A stretch of 10,482 nucleotides of DNA from a bacterium (GTDB lineage: Bacteria > Patescibacteriota > Gracilibacteria > JAUYGZ01), in the NCBI GenBank assembly GCA_030699855.1, contig JAUYKR010000041.1:1-10482 (forward strand). The letters are read 5' to 3'. Below are positions 1 to 7,396 of this stretch, in pieces. Within the stretch, counting starts at the first letter, position 1; every line of letters starts with the position of its first letter. A program made the position numbers and the translations under genes. The notes below the pieces were generated by a model that saw only the letters and a list, made by a program, of their open reading frames with translations, made no database searches and had not been told where the DNA came from.

Positions 1-693
1 CCGAGCTTCCAGCACGGCGGCTTTGAGGTCGGCGGTGTTGACCTCGACCACCGGGTCGGGCTCGTGGTTGGGAAAGCTGCCGTCCTGTTCGCAGTAGAGT
101 TCAAACACTTCACAGCCGAGGCGGCGGAAGAGTTCCGGATAGTACTTTCCGGCGATGCCGTTACCGGCATCGATAACGATTTTCAGCGGCCTTCGAAACT
201 CCACAAGATCTGTCAGCGCTTGAAAATAACTGTCCACGATGGAGATATCCTGTACTTCACCCTCTGATGGCGGCACAAAATCCTCTTCTTGAATCATTTT
301 TAAAATAATCTGGATCTCCTCGCCACAGATGGAGTGAGCCTGACGGCCGACCAATTTGAAGCCGTTGTAATCGGCCGGATTGTGGGAGGCGGTGATGTTG
401 ACGCCGGCGTCAAAACCGCCGACGCAGACGGCGTGATAGAGCATGGGCGAAGGGCAGTCTTCGACGCGAGCAACGTGAGCGCCGTGCTCGAGCAAGCCTT
501 CGATGAAGGCCAATTGCAGTTCCGGACCATGCGAGCGGTTGTCCTTGCCGACGATGACGCGGGGATGCTCGATGCCGTACTTGCGGATGACAAAACTTGC
601 AAAGGCCTTGCCGATCAAGCGGGCCGCTTGAGCGTCCAGCTGCTCCGGGTAGCTGCCGCGAATATCGTAGGCGCGAAAGATGTTATTCTTCAT
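1..693 (-). CDS. manB: Phosphomannomutase/phosphoglucomutase, N-terminal part (runs off the left edge)
   Basis: This alpha-D-phosphohexomutase interconverts hexose 6-phosphate and 1-phosphate (mannose and/or glucose) in the cytoplasm and supplies sugar nucleotides for envelope glycans. The visible 231 residues begin with FRAYDIRG near residues 6-13, typical of the family N-terminus. A VGKDNRSHG segment follows near 48-56. The catalytic phosphoserine loop is ITASHNP, with the serine at about residue 103, followed by DYNGFKLVG. The metal-binding DGDGDR loop, expected around residue 240, lies beyond the window, so only domain 1 and part of domain 2 are present. The ATG shares one base with the stop of the upstream nucleotidyltransferase (TAATG) and no well-spaced ribosome binding site is seen. 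Translation is therefore probably coupled to the preceding gene. Substrate preference, and hence the exact symbol (manB, algC or pgm), cannot be decided from this fragment. Confidence 0.93.
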   Translation of the reverse strand, partial: MKNNIFRAYDIRGSYPEQLDAQAARLIGKAFASFVIRKYGIEHPRVIVGKDNRSHGPELQLAFIEGLLEHGAHVARVEDCPSPMLYHAVCVGGFDAGVNITASHNPADYNGFKLVGRQAHSICGEEIQIILKMIQEEDFVPPSEGEVQDISIVDSYFQALTDLVEFRRPLKIVIDAGNGIAGKYYPELFRRLGCEVFELYCEQDGSFPNHEPDPVVEVNTADLKAAVLEAR

Positions 694-1007
694 TACCCTG
701 TTTTTTGATAAATAACTTGGCCGCGTCGGTCAATATGACTCTTGAGCTCACTATTTGTAATGGTGGCATAGTGGATAACATCAAAAAAATATGGGAGTGG
801 ATGTTCTTCATTGAGCTGCTGACGGATAGACACGCACTCATCTGGTTGAAGTTTCGCTCCCTTGAGAGCCAGATCTATATCTGATCCTCTTCGGGCATTT
901 CCGAGAGCCCGCGATCCAAAAACAATGGCCTCCTCAACATTCGGTATGCTTCTAAAAAAATCAATGATGAGATTGAAATCTACATCTTCTAATCCCATAT
1001 TAGTCAT
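693..1007 (-). CDS. mntA: MntA-like minimal nucleotidyltransferase, antitoxin of a HEPN-MNT (type VII) toxin-antitoxin pair
   Basis: This 104-residue minimal nucleotidyltransferase carries the exact GSX10DXD signature: Gly31-Ser32, ten residues, then Asp43-Ile-Asp45. A third likely acidic ligand is Asp76 in the FFDVIHY strand. In characterised HEPN-MNT pairs (established knowledge: Shewanella HepT/MntA) this enzyme transfers AMP groups from ATP to a tyrosine of the HEPN toxin and so neutralises it. Its start lies inside the toxin gene (8-base overlap, ATGACTAA) and its stop overlaps the phosphohexomutase start. An in-frame second Met at residue 4 is an alternative start; neither has a convincing Shine-Dalgarno sequence. 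The gene is AT-rich compared with tgt and the mutase on either side, which suggests acquisition. The family assignment is firm. The antitoxin role follows from the motif and the partner gene and is not shown directly. Confidence 0.9.
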   Translation of the reverse strand: MTNMGLEDVDFNLIIDFFRSIPNVEEAIVFGSRALGNARRGSDIDLALKGAKLQPDECVSIRQQLNEEHPLPYFFDVIHYATITNSELKSHIDRRGQVIYQKTG

Positions 1008-1401
1008 TGAGAATGGTTAACAAGTACTGATTCAGATCATTCAATAAGGGCAAGTACTTCTGCTTTATATCTTGGTCAATACGCATAATTGTTTCTTCAT
1101 CATACATATGGGAAGAAAAGTTTCTGTTATCCAAAGCTTCAATCCAGATTTTGCCATCTCTTATCATCTCATTCTGATAAGCTTGCTTTATGGTATCCCG
1201 GGGTGTTTTTACCTCATGGCCTTTTTGATTTAAATAATCCTTAAGGACCTTCCAAGCTAACTCAAAAGTTACCTCAAAGAACTGAATGACTCCGGCCCTT
1301 TCAGTATCGGATGGCTCCTGAATGGCAGTTGCTTGCCGCAGCATCTGCAAAGATTTTTGATAGTTCTGAAAACGCTGCTTCCAGCGAATATCTTCATTCA
1401 T
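1000..1401 (-). CDS. hepT: HepT-like HEPN-domain toxin (HI0074 / nucleotidyltransferase substrate-binding family)
   Basis: This 133-residue all-helical HEPN protein belongs to the HI0074 type. The family core ERAGVIQFFEVTFELAWKVL is at about residues 34-53. The RX4HXY catalytic/target motif is complete at Arg93, His98 and Tyr100 (RNFSSHMY). In studied homologues the Arg and His form an RNase active site and the motif tyrosine is AMPylated by the partner MntA enzyme. The intact motif therefore suggests an active, controllable toxin that cleaves RNA (inference). It is the first gene of the toxin-antitoxin pair; the antitoxin start overlaps its last eight bases. It begins 44 bases after the tgt stop, with no clear ribosome binding site. 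Base composition is about one-third GC in sampled lines, against nearly 60% in sampled flanking genes. Toxin first, antitoxin second is a known order for this family. Confidence 0.9.
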   Translation of the reverse strand: MNEDIRWKQRFQNYQKSLQMLRQATAIQEPSDTERAGVIQFFEVTFELAWKVLKDYLNQKGHEVKTPRDTIKQAYQNEMIRDGKIWIEALDNRNFSSHMYDEETIMRIDQDIKQKYLPLLNDLNQYLLTILND

Positions 1402-1445
1402 GTGACCGTGAAAATCATGCCCACACTATCACGAAATACTAGGGG

Positions 1446-2546
1446 CTACAATGAGTAGGTATGCCGTATTTCCTGCCTCAAGAGCTCAAAAGACTCTTGC
1501 TCAATGCTCTCTCGAAGCTTTCTCATCAAATCGAGATAATAAGCGACGTTGTGACGGACGAGCAGGGGAATTATCAACGGTTCCTGAGCGGCCATCAGAT
1601 GGCGCAAATAAGCCTTGGTATATTTGGCACAAGTGGAACAAGAACAGTTAGGATCTAGGGGAGAAAAGTCCGCCTTCCACTGTTCGTTGCGAATGTTGAC
1701 GATACCCTGGCTGGTGTAAAGGTGGCCATGACGGGCATTGCGGGTGGGTAGCACGCAGTCAAACATGTCGATGCCCCTGGCCACCGACTCGACCAGGTTC
1801 ACGGGCGTACCAACACCCATCAGATAGCGGGGCTGATCTTCGGGCAGGTGGGGAATCACGGCTTCGGTCATGGCGTACATTTCCTCCTCAGATTCGCCGA
1901 CAGACAGCCCGCCGATGGCGTAGCCGTCAAAACCGATTTTGACCAGTTCCTGAGCGTGGGCAGCGCGAAGGTCGGCATAGGTCGCCCCCTGGACGATGCC
2001 GAACAATTGCTGCTGGCTCCCGCTCGCGCGGACGTACTCCTGCGAACGCTTCTCCCAAGCCGTGGTAATCTCCATCGATTTGCTCACGTCTGCCTTGTCG
2101 GTCGTCGTCTTACAGTCGTCGAAGGCCATGATGATGTCCGCCCCCAGGTCGATCTGAATCTGCATCGACTTTTCCGGACTGAGGAAAATTTCCCGACCAT
2201 CGATGTGAGAATTGAAGGTGACGCCTTCTTCGCTGATCTTTCTGATCTTGGCCAGGGAAAACACCTGAAAACCTCCCGAGTCAGTGAGAATCGGCCCATC
2301 CCAGTTCATGAAGGCGTGGAGGCCTCCGGCCTGTTTGACGATAGCTTCGCCGGGGCGAAGGTGGAGATGGTAGGTATTGCTGAGGACAATTTCACCGCCC
2401 AGCTCCTTAACTTCGCTCAGCTCGATTCCTTTGACGGCCGCCGCGGTAGCGATGGTCATGAAGAAGGGAGTTTGGATGTCACCATGCGCAGTCTGGATTT
2501 GACCGCGCCGGGCCAGACCGTTTGTATGGTGAATGTGGATGTTCAT
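1446..2546 (-). CDS. tgt: tRNA-guanine transglycosylase
   Basis: Tgt exchanges guanine-34 in the anticodon of GUN tRNAs (Asp, Asn, His, Tyr) for a queuine-type base in the cytoplasm. The 366-residue product matches the usual bacterial length. Visible motifs are the TDSGGFQVFSL loop with Asp89, MAFDDC around 140-145, GIVQGA and GGLSVGE for base recognition, and DMFDCVLPTRNAR at 260-272, which holds the nucleophilic Asp. The zinc site is Cys301, Cys303, Cys306 and His332. The frame is open far upstream (to 3044), but that extension is unlike Tgt and lies antisense to the cysteine-rich gene. The start at 2546 fits the family N-terminus and has an AAAGG ribosome binding site seven bases upstream. 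No queuosine biosynthesis gene is visible nearby, so whether the substrate is preQ1 or a salvaged base cannot be told. Confidence 0.97.
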   Translation of the reverse strand: MNIHIHHTNGLARRGQIQTAHGDIQTPFFMTIATAAAVKGIELSEVKELGGEIVLSNTYHLHLRPGEAIVKQAGGLHAFMNWDGPILTDSGGFQVFSLAKIRKISEEGVTFNSHIDGREIFLSPEKSMQIQIDLGADIIMAFDDCKTTTDKADVSKSMEITTAWEKRSQEYVRASGSQQQLFGIVQGATYADLRAAHAQELVKIGFDGYAIGGLSVGESEEEMYAMTEAVIPHLPEDQPRYLMGVGTPVNLVESVARGIDMFDCVLPTRNARHGHLYTSQGIVNIRNEQWKADFSPLDPNCSCSTCAKYTKAYLRHLMAAQEPLIIPLLVRHNVAYYLDLMRKLRESIEQESFELLRQEIRHTYSL

Positions 2547-2570
2547 CTGTGGCCTTTCTAAAGCTGTGAT

Positions 2571-2579
2571 AGTATAAAT
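2571..2579. promoter_or_regulatory. Candidate divergent -10 region between tgt and the cysteine-rich gene
   Basis: The 51 bases between the divergent starts at 2546 (minus) and 2598 (plus) contain one AT-rich stretch. It reads TATACT on the minus strand (2576-2571) and TATAAA on the plus strand (2573-2578). Either could act as a -10 box, giving short leaders for both genes. No good -35 box is visible at the usual distance on either strand, so this is only a candidate. Confidence 0.3.
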
Positions 2580-2597
2580 GAGCTTTCGACCTGACGC

Positions 2598-3569
2598 ATG
2601 TCCTTTCTTGCCCAGCTCAACGCCCTGGTCAAATCCCAACCAATGATCGCTCTGCCGGTGGACAGCAGCTGCGAGAATTGCGAGTACAACACCTACCTGT
2701 ATAAGTCCCGAAACTGCTATTTGTGCGTGGCCAGCAGCCGGCTGGAAAACTGTCTGTATCTGGAATCCTCCGACCGCTGCAAGGACAGCGCCGAGGGCTA
2801 CGGCAACGCCGAGTGTGAACTGACCTACGAATGCCTGGACTGCAAAAAATGCTACAACTGCGATTGGTGCCAGGATTGTTTGAATTGTTCCGACCTGCAG
2901 TTTTCCTTCGACTGCATTGGGTGCCGCAACTGTTTCGGCTGCGTCGGTCTGCGGCAAAAGCAGTATCATCTGTTCAATAAGCCGCTTTCGAAGGAGGAAT
3001 ACGAAGCCAGCATCGCCCAGTTTGATTCCGGAAATCCGCAGCACATCGCCCAGTTTCGAAAGAAATTTGAAGAATTAAAACTGAAAGTTCCGCGCCCGCA
3101 TACTCGTGGCATCAGCAACGAAAATGTCACGGGCGACTTTATCAACAATTCTAAAAACATCATCGACTCCTATTACGTCGACAAAAGCGAAGACATTATT
3201 TACGGCCATGACGAAATCTACGGCGACAAAGACTGCGTGGATGTCGATCATCTCCACAACTCCGAGCTGTGCTACAACGTGATGTCCTGCGACCAGAGCT
3301 TTAACTGCAATCACTGTTGGTTCCTGATCGGCTGCAACGATCTCGAGTACTGCTTTGCGGCTCTGAACAGCAAAAACTGCTTTGGCTGCGTGAACATCAA
3401 GAACAAGCAGTACTGCATTCTGAATCAGCAGTTCACCAAGGAAGAGTACGAAATGAAAGTGGCGGAAATCAAACAGGCGATGATCGAGGCGGGGGAGTAC
3501 GGACGGTACTTTGACAGCACTTTTTCACATGAGGATCGAATAACCTCAGATATTTTCCTTACCCGATAA
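2598..3569 (+). CDS. Cysteine-ladder repeat protein (CPR zinc-ribbon/'CaiB/BaiF-like' family), two-lobed
   Basis: Function is unknown. The 323-residue protein has 28 cysteines by hand count and no signal peptide or membrane segment. The N-terminal lobe (residues 25-115) holds 18 cysteines. These include seven in a row at exact three-residue spacing (Cys79 to Cys97) and four more (Cys106 to Cys115). Residues 130-200 are charged and cysteine-free. A second lobe (about 213-280) has 10 more cysteines. Both lobes end in the same block, NCFGC...KQY...N followed by (S/T)KEEYE, which indicates internal duplication. The regular spacing suggests a repeat solenoid or metal-binding scaffold (inference). 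Proteins of this look are common in Patescibacteria and are often annotated 'CaiB/BaiF family' without being CoA-transferases. It lacks the N-terminal zinc ribbon of its paralogue at 9807; a separate ribbon gene starts two bases downstream. No Shine-Dalgarno sequence is seen. Confidence 0.85.
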   Translation: MSFLAQLNALVKSQPMIALPVDSSCENCEYNTYLYKSRNCYLCVASSRLENCLYLESSDRCKDSAEGYGNAECELTYECLDCKKCYNCDWCQDCLNCSDLQFSFDCIGCRNCFGCVGLRQKQYHLFNKPLSKEEYEASIAQFDSGNPQHIAQFRKKFEELKLKVPRPHTRGISNENVTGDFINNSKNIIDSYYVDKSEDIIYGHDEIYGDKDCVDVDHLHNSELCYNVMSCDQSFNCNHCWFLIGCNDLEYCFAALNSKNCFGCVNIKNKQYCILNQQFTKEEYEMKVAEIKQAMIEAGEYGRYFDSTFSHEDRITSDIFLTR

Positions 3570-3571
3570 CT

Positions 3572-3844
3572 ATGGCCGAAGGCACGACCAAATCAACCTG
3601 TCAGGACTGCGGCTCGGAATTCCAGATCGTCACCCAGGAAAAGATTTTTTACAAAAAGAAAAACCTGCCAGAACCTAAATCATGTCCGGACTGCCGGCGA
3701 AAGGCGCGTTTATCCTTGCGCAATGAGCGCAAGCTCTATCACCGAACTTGCGACAAGTGCCAGAAGAAGATTATCTCCACCTATCGGCCGGACAGCGAAT
3801 ACACTGTCTACTGTCAGGATTGTTTTTGGAAATACATCGGTTAA
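3572..3844 (+). CDS. Small protein with two Cys4 zinc ribbons
   Basis: This 90-residue protein has four CXXC knuckles: Cys10/13, Cys38/41 (CPDCR), Cys60/63 and Cys81/84. That is enough for two four-cysteine zinc sites. The linker RNERKLYHR between the second and third knuckles is also found in the N-terminal part of the gene at 9807 (RNERALYHR). The two are clearly homologous, although the paralogue has lost several ligands of the second ribbon. The start follows the cysteine-ladder stop by two bases with no Shine-Dalgarno sequence, implying a bicistronic, probably coupled, message. The natural inference is that this ribbon protein works with the cysteine-ladder protein as two parts of what is elsewhere one chain. 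The target (nucleic acid, metal or protein) is unknown. It ends in CFWKYIG just before a convergent gene. Confidence 0.85.
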   Translation: MAEGTTKSTCQDCGSEFQIVTQEKIFYKKKNLPEPKSCPDCRRKARLSLRNERKLYHRTCDKCQKKIISTYRPDSEYTVYCQDCFWKYIG

Positions 3845-3871
3845 TGGTTTATTGCCTGCCCGCCGTAGGAG

Positions 3872-3904
3872 GGTCAAGAATGTTTTTGGGGGTATATCGG
3901 GTAG
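3872..3904 (+). pseudogene. Possible remnant copy of the zinc-ribbon gene 3' end
   Basis: These 33 bases align without gaps to the last 33 bases of the zinc-ribbon gene (3812-3844), with 24 identities by hand count. In the matching frame they read GQECFWGYIG then TAG, against CQDCFWKYIG then TAA. The frame is broken by a stop at 3866-3868, so no gene is present. The two copies are offset by 60 bases, but the sequence between them is not similar. It may be the decayed tail of a former tandem paralogue; chance is possible for so short a match. Confidence 0.35.
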
Positions 3905-3905
3905 A

Positions 3906-6900
3906 TTATCTCCGTTTTCTCCTCTTTCCTTTCTTGCCTTTCTGGCCGTTGCCATTCCGCGGCGGAGGTGAAGACTGAAGAGCAGCTTGCGGCACAGACA
4001 CCGGTTCCACCGCCTGAGCATCTAACGCTGTTTTTGCCCCTGCTCTGGACCAGGGCGGTCCGGAAGGAGGGCAATCATTTCGTAGCCCCTCCGGACCAAC
4101 GACGTGCTTCTTTTCAATTGGCCGTGGGTCTTGAGAAATTGGCAATTGAGCGGTTCGCTCTACCGTGCTCACCTGTTCATTCAGTTTTTTTAGCCGGCAG
4201 CCTCTTCCATCGAGGTCATCCCTCAGATCATTCGGAAAAATCAGCGGCGCTCCACCCGACAATTGTTTGAGCGTCAGTAAAATTCTCCTTGCCAAAGCCC
4301 GCTCGGGTCCGTGCTCCCACCTGCCCGTGGCAACGACCAGGTAGCGGTCCAAATAAGGACAAACCATGCCGTACCCAATGTGTTCACCTGCAGCATTGTT
4401 GACCTGAAAGACTGATACCTTCGATGGTTTCGGAGCAGATGGGCTTGCGGTTATAGACGGAAGGTTGACATCTAAGCTCAGCTCAGTTCCAAGACTTTGA
4501 CCTAATTCATTGATGCGTTCCATCACATAATCCGTGGCCGGATCCGATCCGCCTCCAAAAAGCGCGCTGAGAAAGAAACCTTGTTCAAATATTTCTCTGA
4601 TGACATCCGCCTTTTTCAACTGGTTTGTTTTGACCGCATCCGTTATCTCTATCATCACATGGTTGCCATCTGCCACGTAGACCTCCCTTAAAAGTTCCAA
4701 TCCAGCCTTCAGGCCGGCAGGAAACACCACATGGCAGGAGTAATCCTTATCTCCTCCACCTTTGTCCACTTTTACTTCGTCGGCACCAGCATGATCCGCC
4801 GGTACCTTTCGGAGCAGACTGCGAAAAAGTCTGGTAGTTGTGAACCGATCCAGTATTTGTTGATAGGCGTGAATCGTCGCTTCATTGAGGGGACAACCTG
4901 TCTTGGCTGCCTGAAAAAGAATGTGATTTAACGCTCTTTCTGCCCTATCCGCCCACATGATAACCGTGTCCAGCCGGTTCACCACTTCAGATGGATTCCC
5001 CTCACATTGAGCAAACAGACAAGCCACCAGCTTTTCTACATTTTCGAGCCTGGCCTTAAAGAATTCCGGAGAAGGAAGCGGAGAAAACTGGACGTGATCC
5101 AAATCCGGCTGACAATCCCTCAGCACCGAGAACGCCAGGACTGCCGGTCCGTTCGGGAGCTGATCCCACATGGCACCACCTTGCGTATCAATCTGGAGCA
5201 TTCTGCCATCGCCAAGGAGGTCGGGAAATAAATCCGGCATTGCTTGGCGTAACTGGCTCAACTCCACTTCACCACCGTGTGAACGCGCGCCGGCTCTTAC
5301 ATCATCGGTACAGGAGCCAACCTGAAAACCGTCTCGCTGTAAATAACGAAGATACCGGTCTAAATCGACTTGGGCCAGCTCAAGCGGTTCGGGATGTTGG
5401 TACACTCTGCGCTTAACCGTGGTGGACTGACTTCCATTCAACGCTTTTTCTAAAAGCGAATCAGTTTTTCCCGTGGCAGCCGCCACACAGAATGGGAATC
5501 TGGCCTCCGTATTGTTTGTCTTGGTCGCGACTGGAACAGCTCTTCCCTGAACCTTTCTGGTTTCCCTTCCGCCCAGAAAAGTCCGCCAAAGTGGCAGCCA
5601 ACCAGTCATGGCCAAGAAAACTTCCGGCTGGGTCAGATCGTCCGATGCGGATGAATTGGCAAAGGCCATAAAGCCCAGTATCCGACGCCGACAACGCTGA
5701 AGAGTATCTTGTTCATCCGCGCAACCGATGACCATGATGTCGTCGTCCGTGCTTCCGGGAGCAGAAACAACTCGTTGCCGAACGACGATCGCCACCAGGT
5801 TCCCTTGCCGGTCGCGAATACCCAGGACTTGTTTGTTATACTTATCGGCGTAGTACGCCGTCGGATCTTCCGCATAGGGCTCCATGCCTGATTTTCCTGC
5901 TGACAGGCTGACTATTTCCCGCATTTGCCGCTGAGTCTGATCCAGAAGGGCATCCCGACTTAGCGATGGTGACTGACCATTCATGATTTCCACCGCCGGC
6001 TGAAATCCGATCCGATCAGCCACCGGAATTCCGGTCAGCTCAATTTCCACGCACAGCTCATCGAGTTCCCTCACCATGCTTTCCAGCGGCCGAAAATTTC
6101 CCTCGGAAACTTGTTCAACCATGATCCGAAAAAATCCTTCTTGAATGAGGGTAAGAACTTCCTCATATTCCTTGACCCATCGATCCTTTAGGAGTCTGCT
6201 CTTCCTTGCTCCATCAAGCATCCGGCGCACCTGCGCCTCCAGCGGAGCGATCTGCGCACGAATGTTTCGGAGCTCTCCCAGGAATCCCTGTTTAAGAGTT
6301 TCCGCCGGTATGCCAGGCGCGAAGCGGGAGCGGAGCGTGCGAATGGAATTTCTGGCCTGCTCCAACTCTTGCTTGAGATATTCTGGCGAATGAGGGTAGC
6401 GCAGTTCGAGATGAAGAACACCATCTCGCAGCTCGCAGGACTGGATGAGTACAAGGACATCCTGATCTTCCCGAAGACCAGCCGGAAATCCGACCGCTGT
6501 AATCCGAACCTCACAACCCAGTTCAGCCATCACTTCAGCCGATGTCAAGAAGTGGGGGTTTTTTGAAATAAGAGCCTGAACATCTATGTTCTCATTGGAC
6601 TTAATGGCTTCGGCCAAAGTGGAATCAAATTGAAGAACCGTAAGGGGCTGTTCTTCTCTCCATCTGACCAGCTGATCGGCGCCAAAGGGAATCGTTGTTG
6701 TTTCGAAGGCTTGTCCACCCTTAATTTCTCTCTGGAGACCTTCCGGAGTATTTGGCCCATCGGCAATCGACTCATGATCGAGAAACAATACGGTGACGAT
6801 CAAATCACCATGAGAGTCAACCATCAGCTGAACACGGTGATAGCCGGATTCAAACGGATCGGGGATAACAGGAACATGAACTACCACCGGACACACTCCG

Positions 6901-7379
6901 CCTACGAAGATTCTCTGATCCCTACTTCTGAGCGTTTCCATCCAACCAGGCTGTCGATTCTGAAGGGCCTGAACCGTTGGCTCATCAAAGAAAATCGTGA
7001 CAGGAGAGGGTAGGGAAGTATAGTGGGCAACAAGCGCGTCTCGGCCTCTCTCTGGGGATGTCGGTACCTTCGCCGAAGCATCGATCCTTATTCCATCCGA
7101 GGGACAATATCCCGGTCGGGGATCAGCCGGAAGCACTCCCACATCTGATATCAGCCGGAGCACTCTGTCCAAGATTTCAAGCGTGACGTTTTGCAAGACA
7201 TCGGGATCGTCATCTAAAGCACAGTGTAGGCTTCTGATATTTTCTTCTAAAATTCGATCGATTATGCCCTGCTTCTTCTGGCTTTCCAGACAAGCTTGCG
7301 CCTGCAGTAAAATATCTCGCGCGGGCGAACAGTCGGCTGGCTGATCTAATCTCTGCTCTGGAGTCGCCATGACTGTCAT
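3906..7379 (-). CDS. Unrecognised 1157-residue cytoplasmic protein with a basic C-terminal tail
   Basis: I do not recognise the family. The frame is open for 3474 bases with typical protein composition and a strong promoter, so it is very likely a real gene. No signal peptide or membrane helix is seen. Residues 1-85 look helical; 125-330 mixed alpha/beta; 330-450 mostly helical with coiled-coil-like stretches rich in Glu, Arg and Leu. Residues 515-572 and 987-1037 look alike: a strand, a turn with Gly, more strands, then an RRRIL or RRILL helix. About 775-855 is helical. The last 75 residues are Pro/Ser-rich and disordered-looking, ending in a Lys/Arg/Gly tail (GQKGKKGKRRKRR). The tail suggests nucleic-acid or acidic-surface binding (inference). 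The start at 7379 gives a leader of about 10 bases; Met4 (7370) is an alternative. It is divergent from the pilin operon and convergent with the zinc-ribbon gene. Confidence 0.85.
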   Translation of the reverse strand: MTVMATPEQRLDQPADCSPARDILLQAQACLESQKKQGIIDRILEENIRSLHCALDDDPDVLQNVTLEILDRVLRLISDVGVLPADPRPGYCPSDGIRIDASAKVPTSPERGRDALVAHYTSLPSPVTIFFDEPTVQALQNRQPGWMETLRSRDQRIFVGGVCPVVVHVPVIPDPFESGYHRVQLMVDSHGDLIVTVLFLDHESIADGPNTPEGLQREIKGGQAFETTTIPFGADQLVRWREEQPLTVLQFDSTLAEAIKSNENIDVQALISKNPHFLTSAEVMAELGCEVRITAVGFPAGLREDQDVLVLIQSCELRDGVLHLELRYPHSPEYLKQELEQARNSIRTLRSRFAPGIPAETLKQGFLGELRNIRAQIAPLEAQVRRMLDGARKSRLLKDRWVKEYEEVLTLIQEGFFRIMVEQVSEGNFRPLESMVRELDELCVEIELTGIPVADRIGFQPAVEIMNGQSPSLSRDALLDQTQRQMREIVSLSAGKSGMEPYAEDPTAYYADKYNKQVLGIRDRQGNLVAIVVRQRVVSAPGSTDDDIMVIGCADEQDTLQRCRRRILGFMAFANSSASDDLTQPEVFLAMTGWLPLWRTFLGGRETRKVQGRAVPVATKTNNTEARFPFCVAAATGKTDSLLEKALNGSQSTTVKRRVYQHPEPLELAQVDLDRYLRYLQRDGFQVGSCTDDVRAGARSHGGEVELSQLRQAMPDLFPDLLGDGRMLQIDTQGGAMWDQLPNGPAVLAFSVLRDCQPDLDHVQFSPLPSPEFFKARLENVEKLVACLFAQCEGNPSEVVNRLDTVIMWADRAERALNHILFQAAKTGCPLNEATIHAYQQILDRFTTTRLFRSLLRKVPADHAGADEVKVDKGGGDKDYSCHVVFPAGLKAGLELLREVYVADGNHVMIEITDAVKTNQLKKADVIREIFEQGFFLSALFGGGSDPATDYVMERINELGQSLGTELSLDVNLPSITASPSAPKPSKVSVFQVNNAAGEHIGYGMVCPYLDRYLVVATGRWEHGPERALARRILLTLKQLSGGAPLIFPNDLRDDLDGRGCRLKKLNEQVSTVERTAQLPISQDPRPIEKKHVVGPEGLRNDCPPSGPPWSRAGAKTALDAQAVEPVSVPQAALQSSPPPRNGNGQKGKKGKRRKRR

Positions 7380-7396
7380 TAAATTTTCGAGCCCGC

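Noticed and set aside
334..708. 124-residue plus-strand open frame opposite the phosphohexomutase
   Set aside because: The mutase reading on the minus strand has its catalytic loop and N-terminal motifs intact; this is its antisense shadow.
1402..1445. Promoter for the toxin-antitoxin pair in the gap after tgt
   Set aside because: TAGTAT- and GATAGT-like boxes are present on the minus strand, but no -35 box at a usual distance could be found.
1848..2561. 237-residue plus-strand open frame opposite tgt
   Set aside because: It lies wholly antisense to a firmly identified tgt apart from its last few bases and has no recognisable motif. It is a shadow of GC-rich coding sequence.
2547..3044. In-frame N-terminal extension of Tgt to a 532-residue protein
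   Set aside because: The extension has no Tgt-like sequence and runs antisense through the cysteine-ladder gene. The start at 2546 has an AAAGG ribosome binding site and gives the normal family length.
3859..3886. Hairpin CCCGCC-GTA-GGAGGG followed by a T-run as a terminator
   Set aside because: The stem is only six pairs with one mismatch and a three-base loop, and the T-run starts eight bases away and is part of the repeat remnant. Too weak to call.
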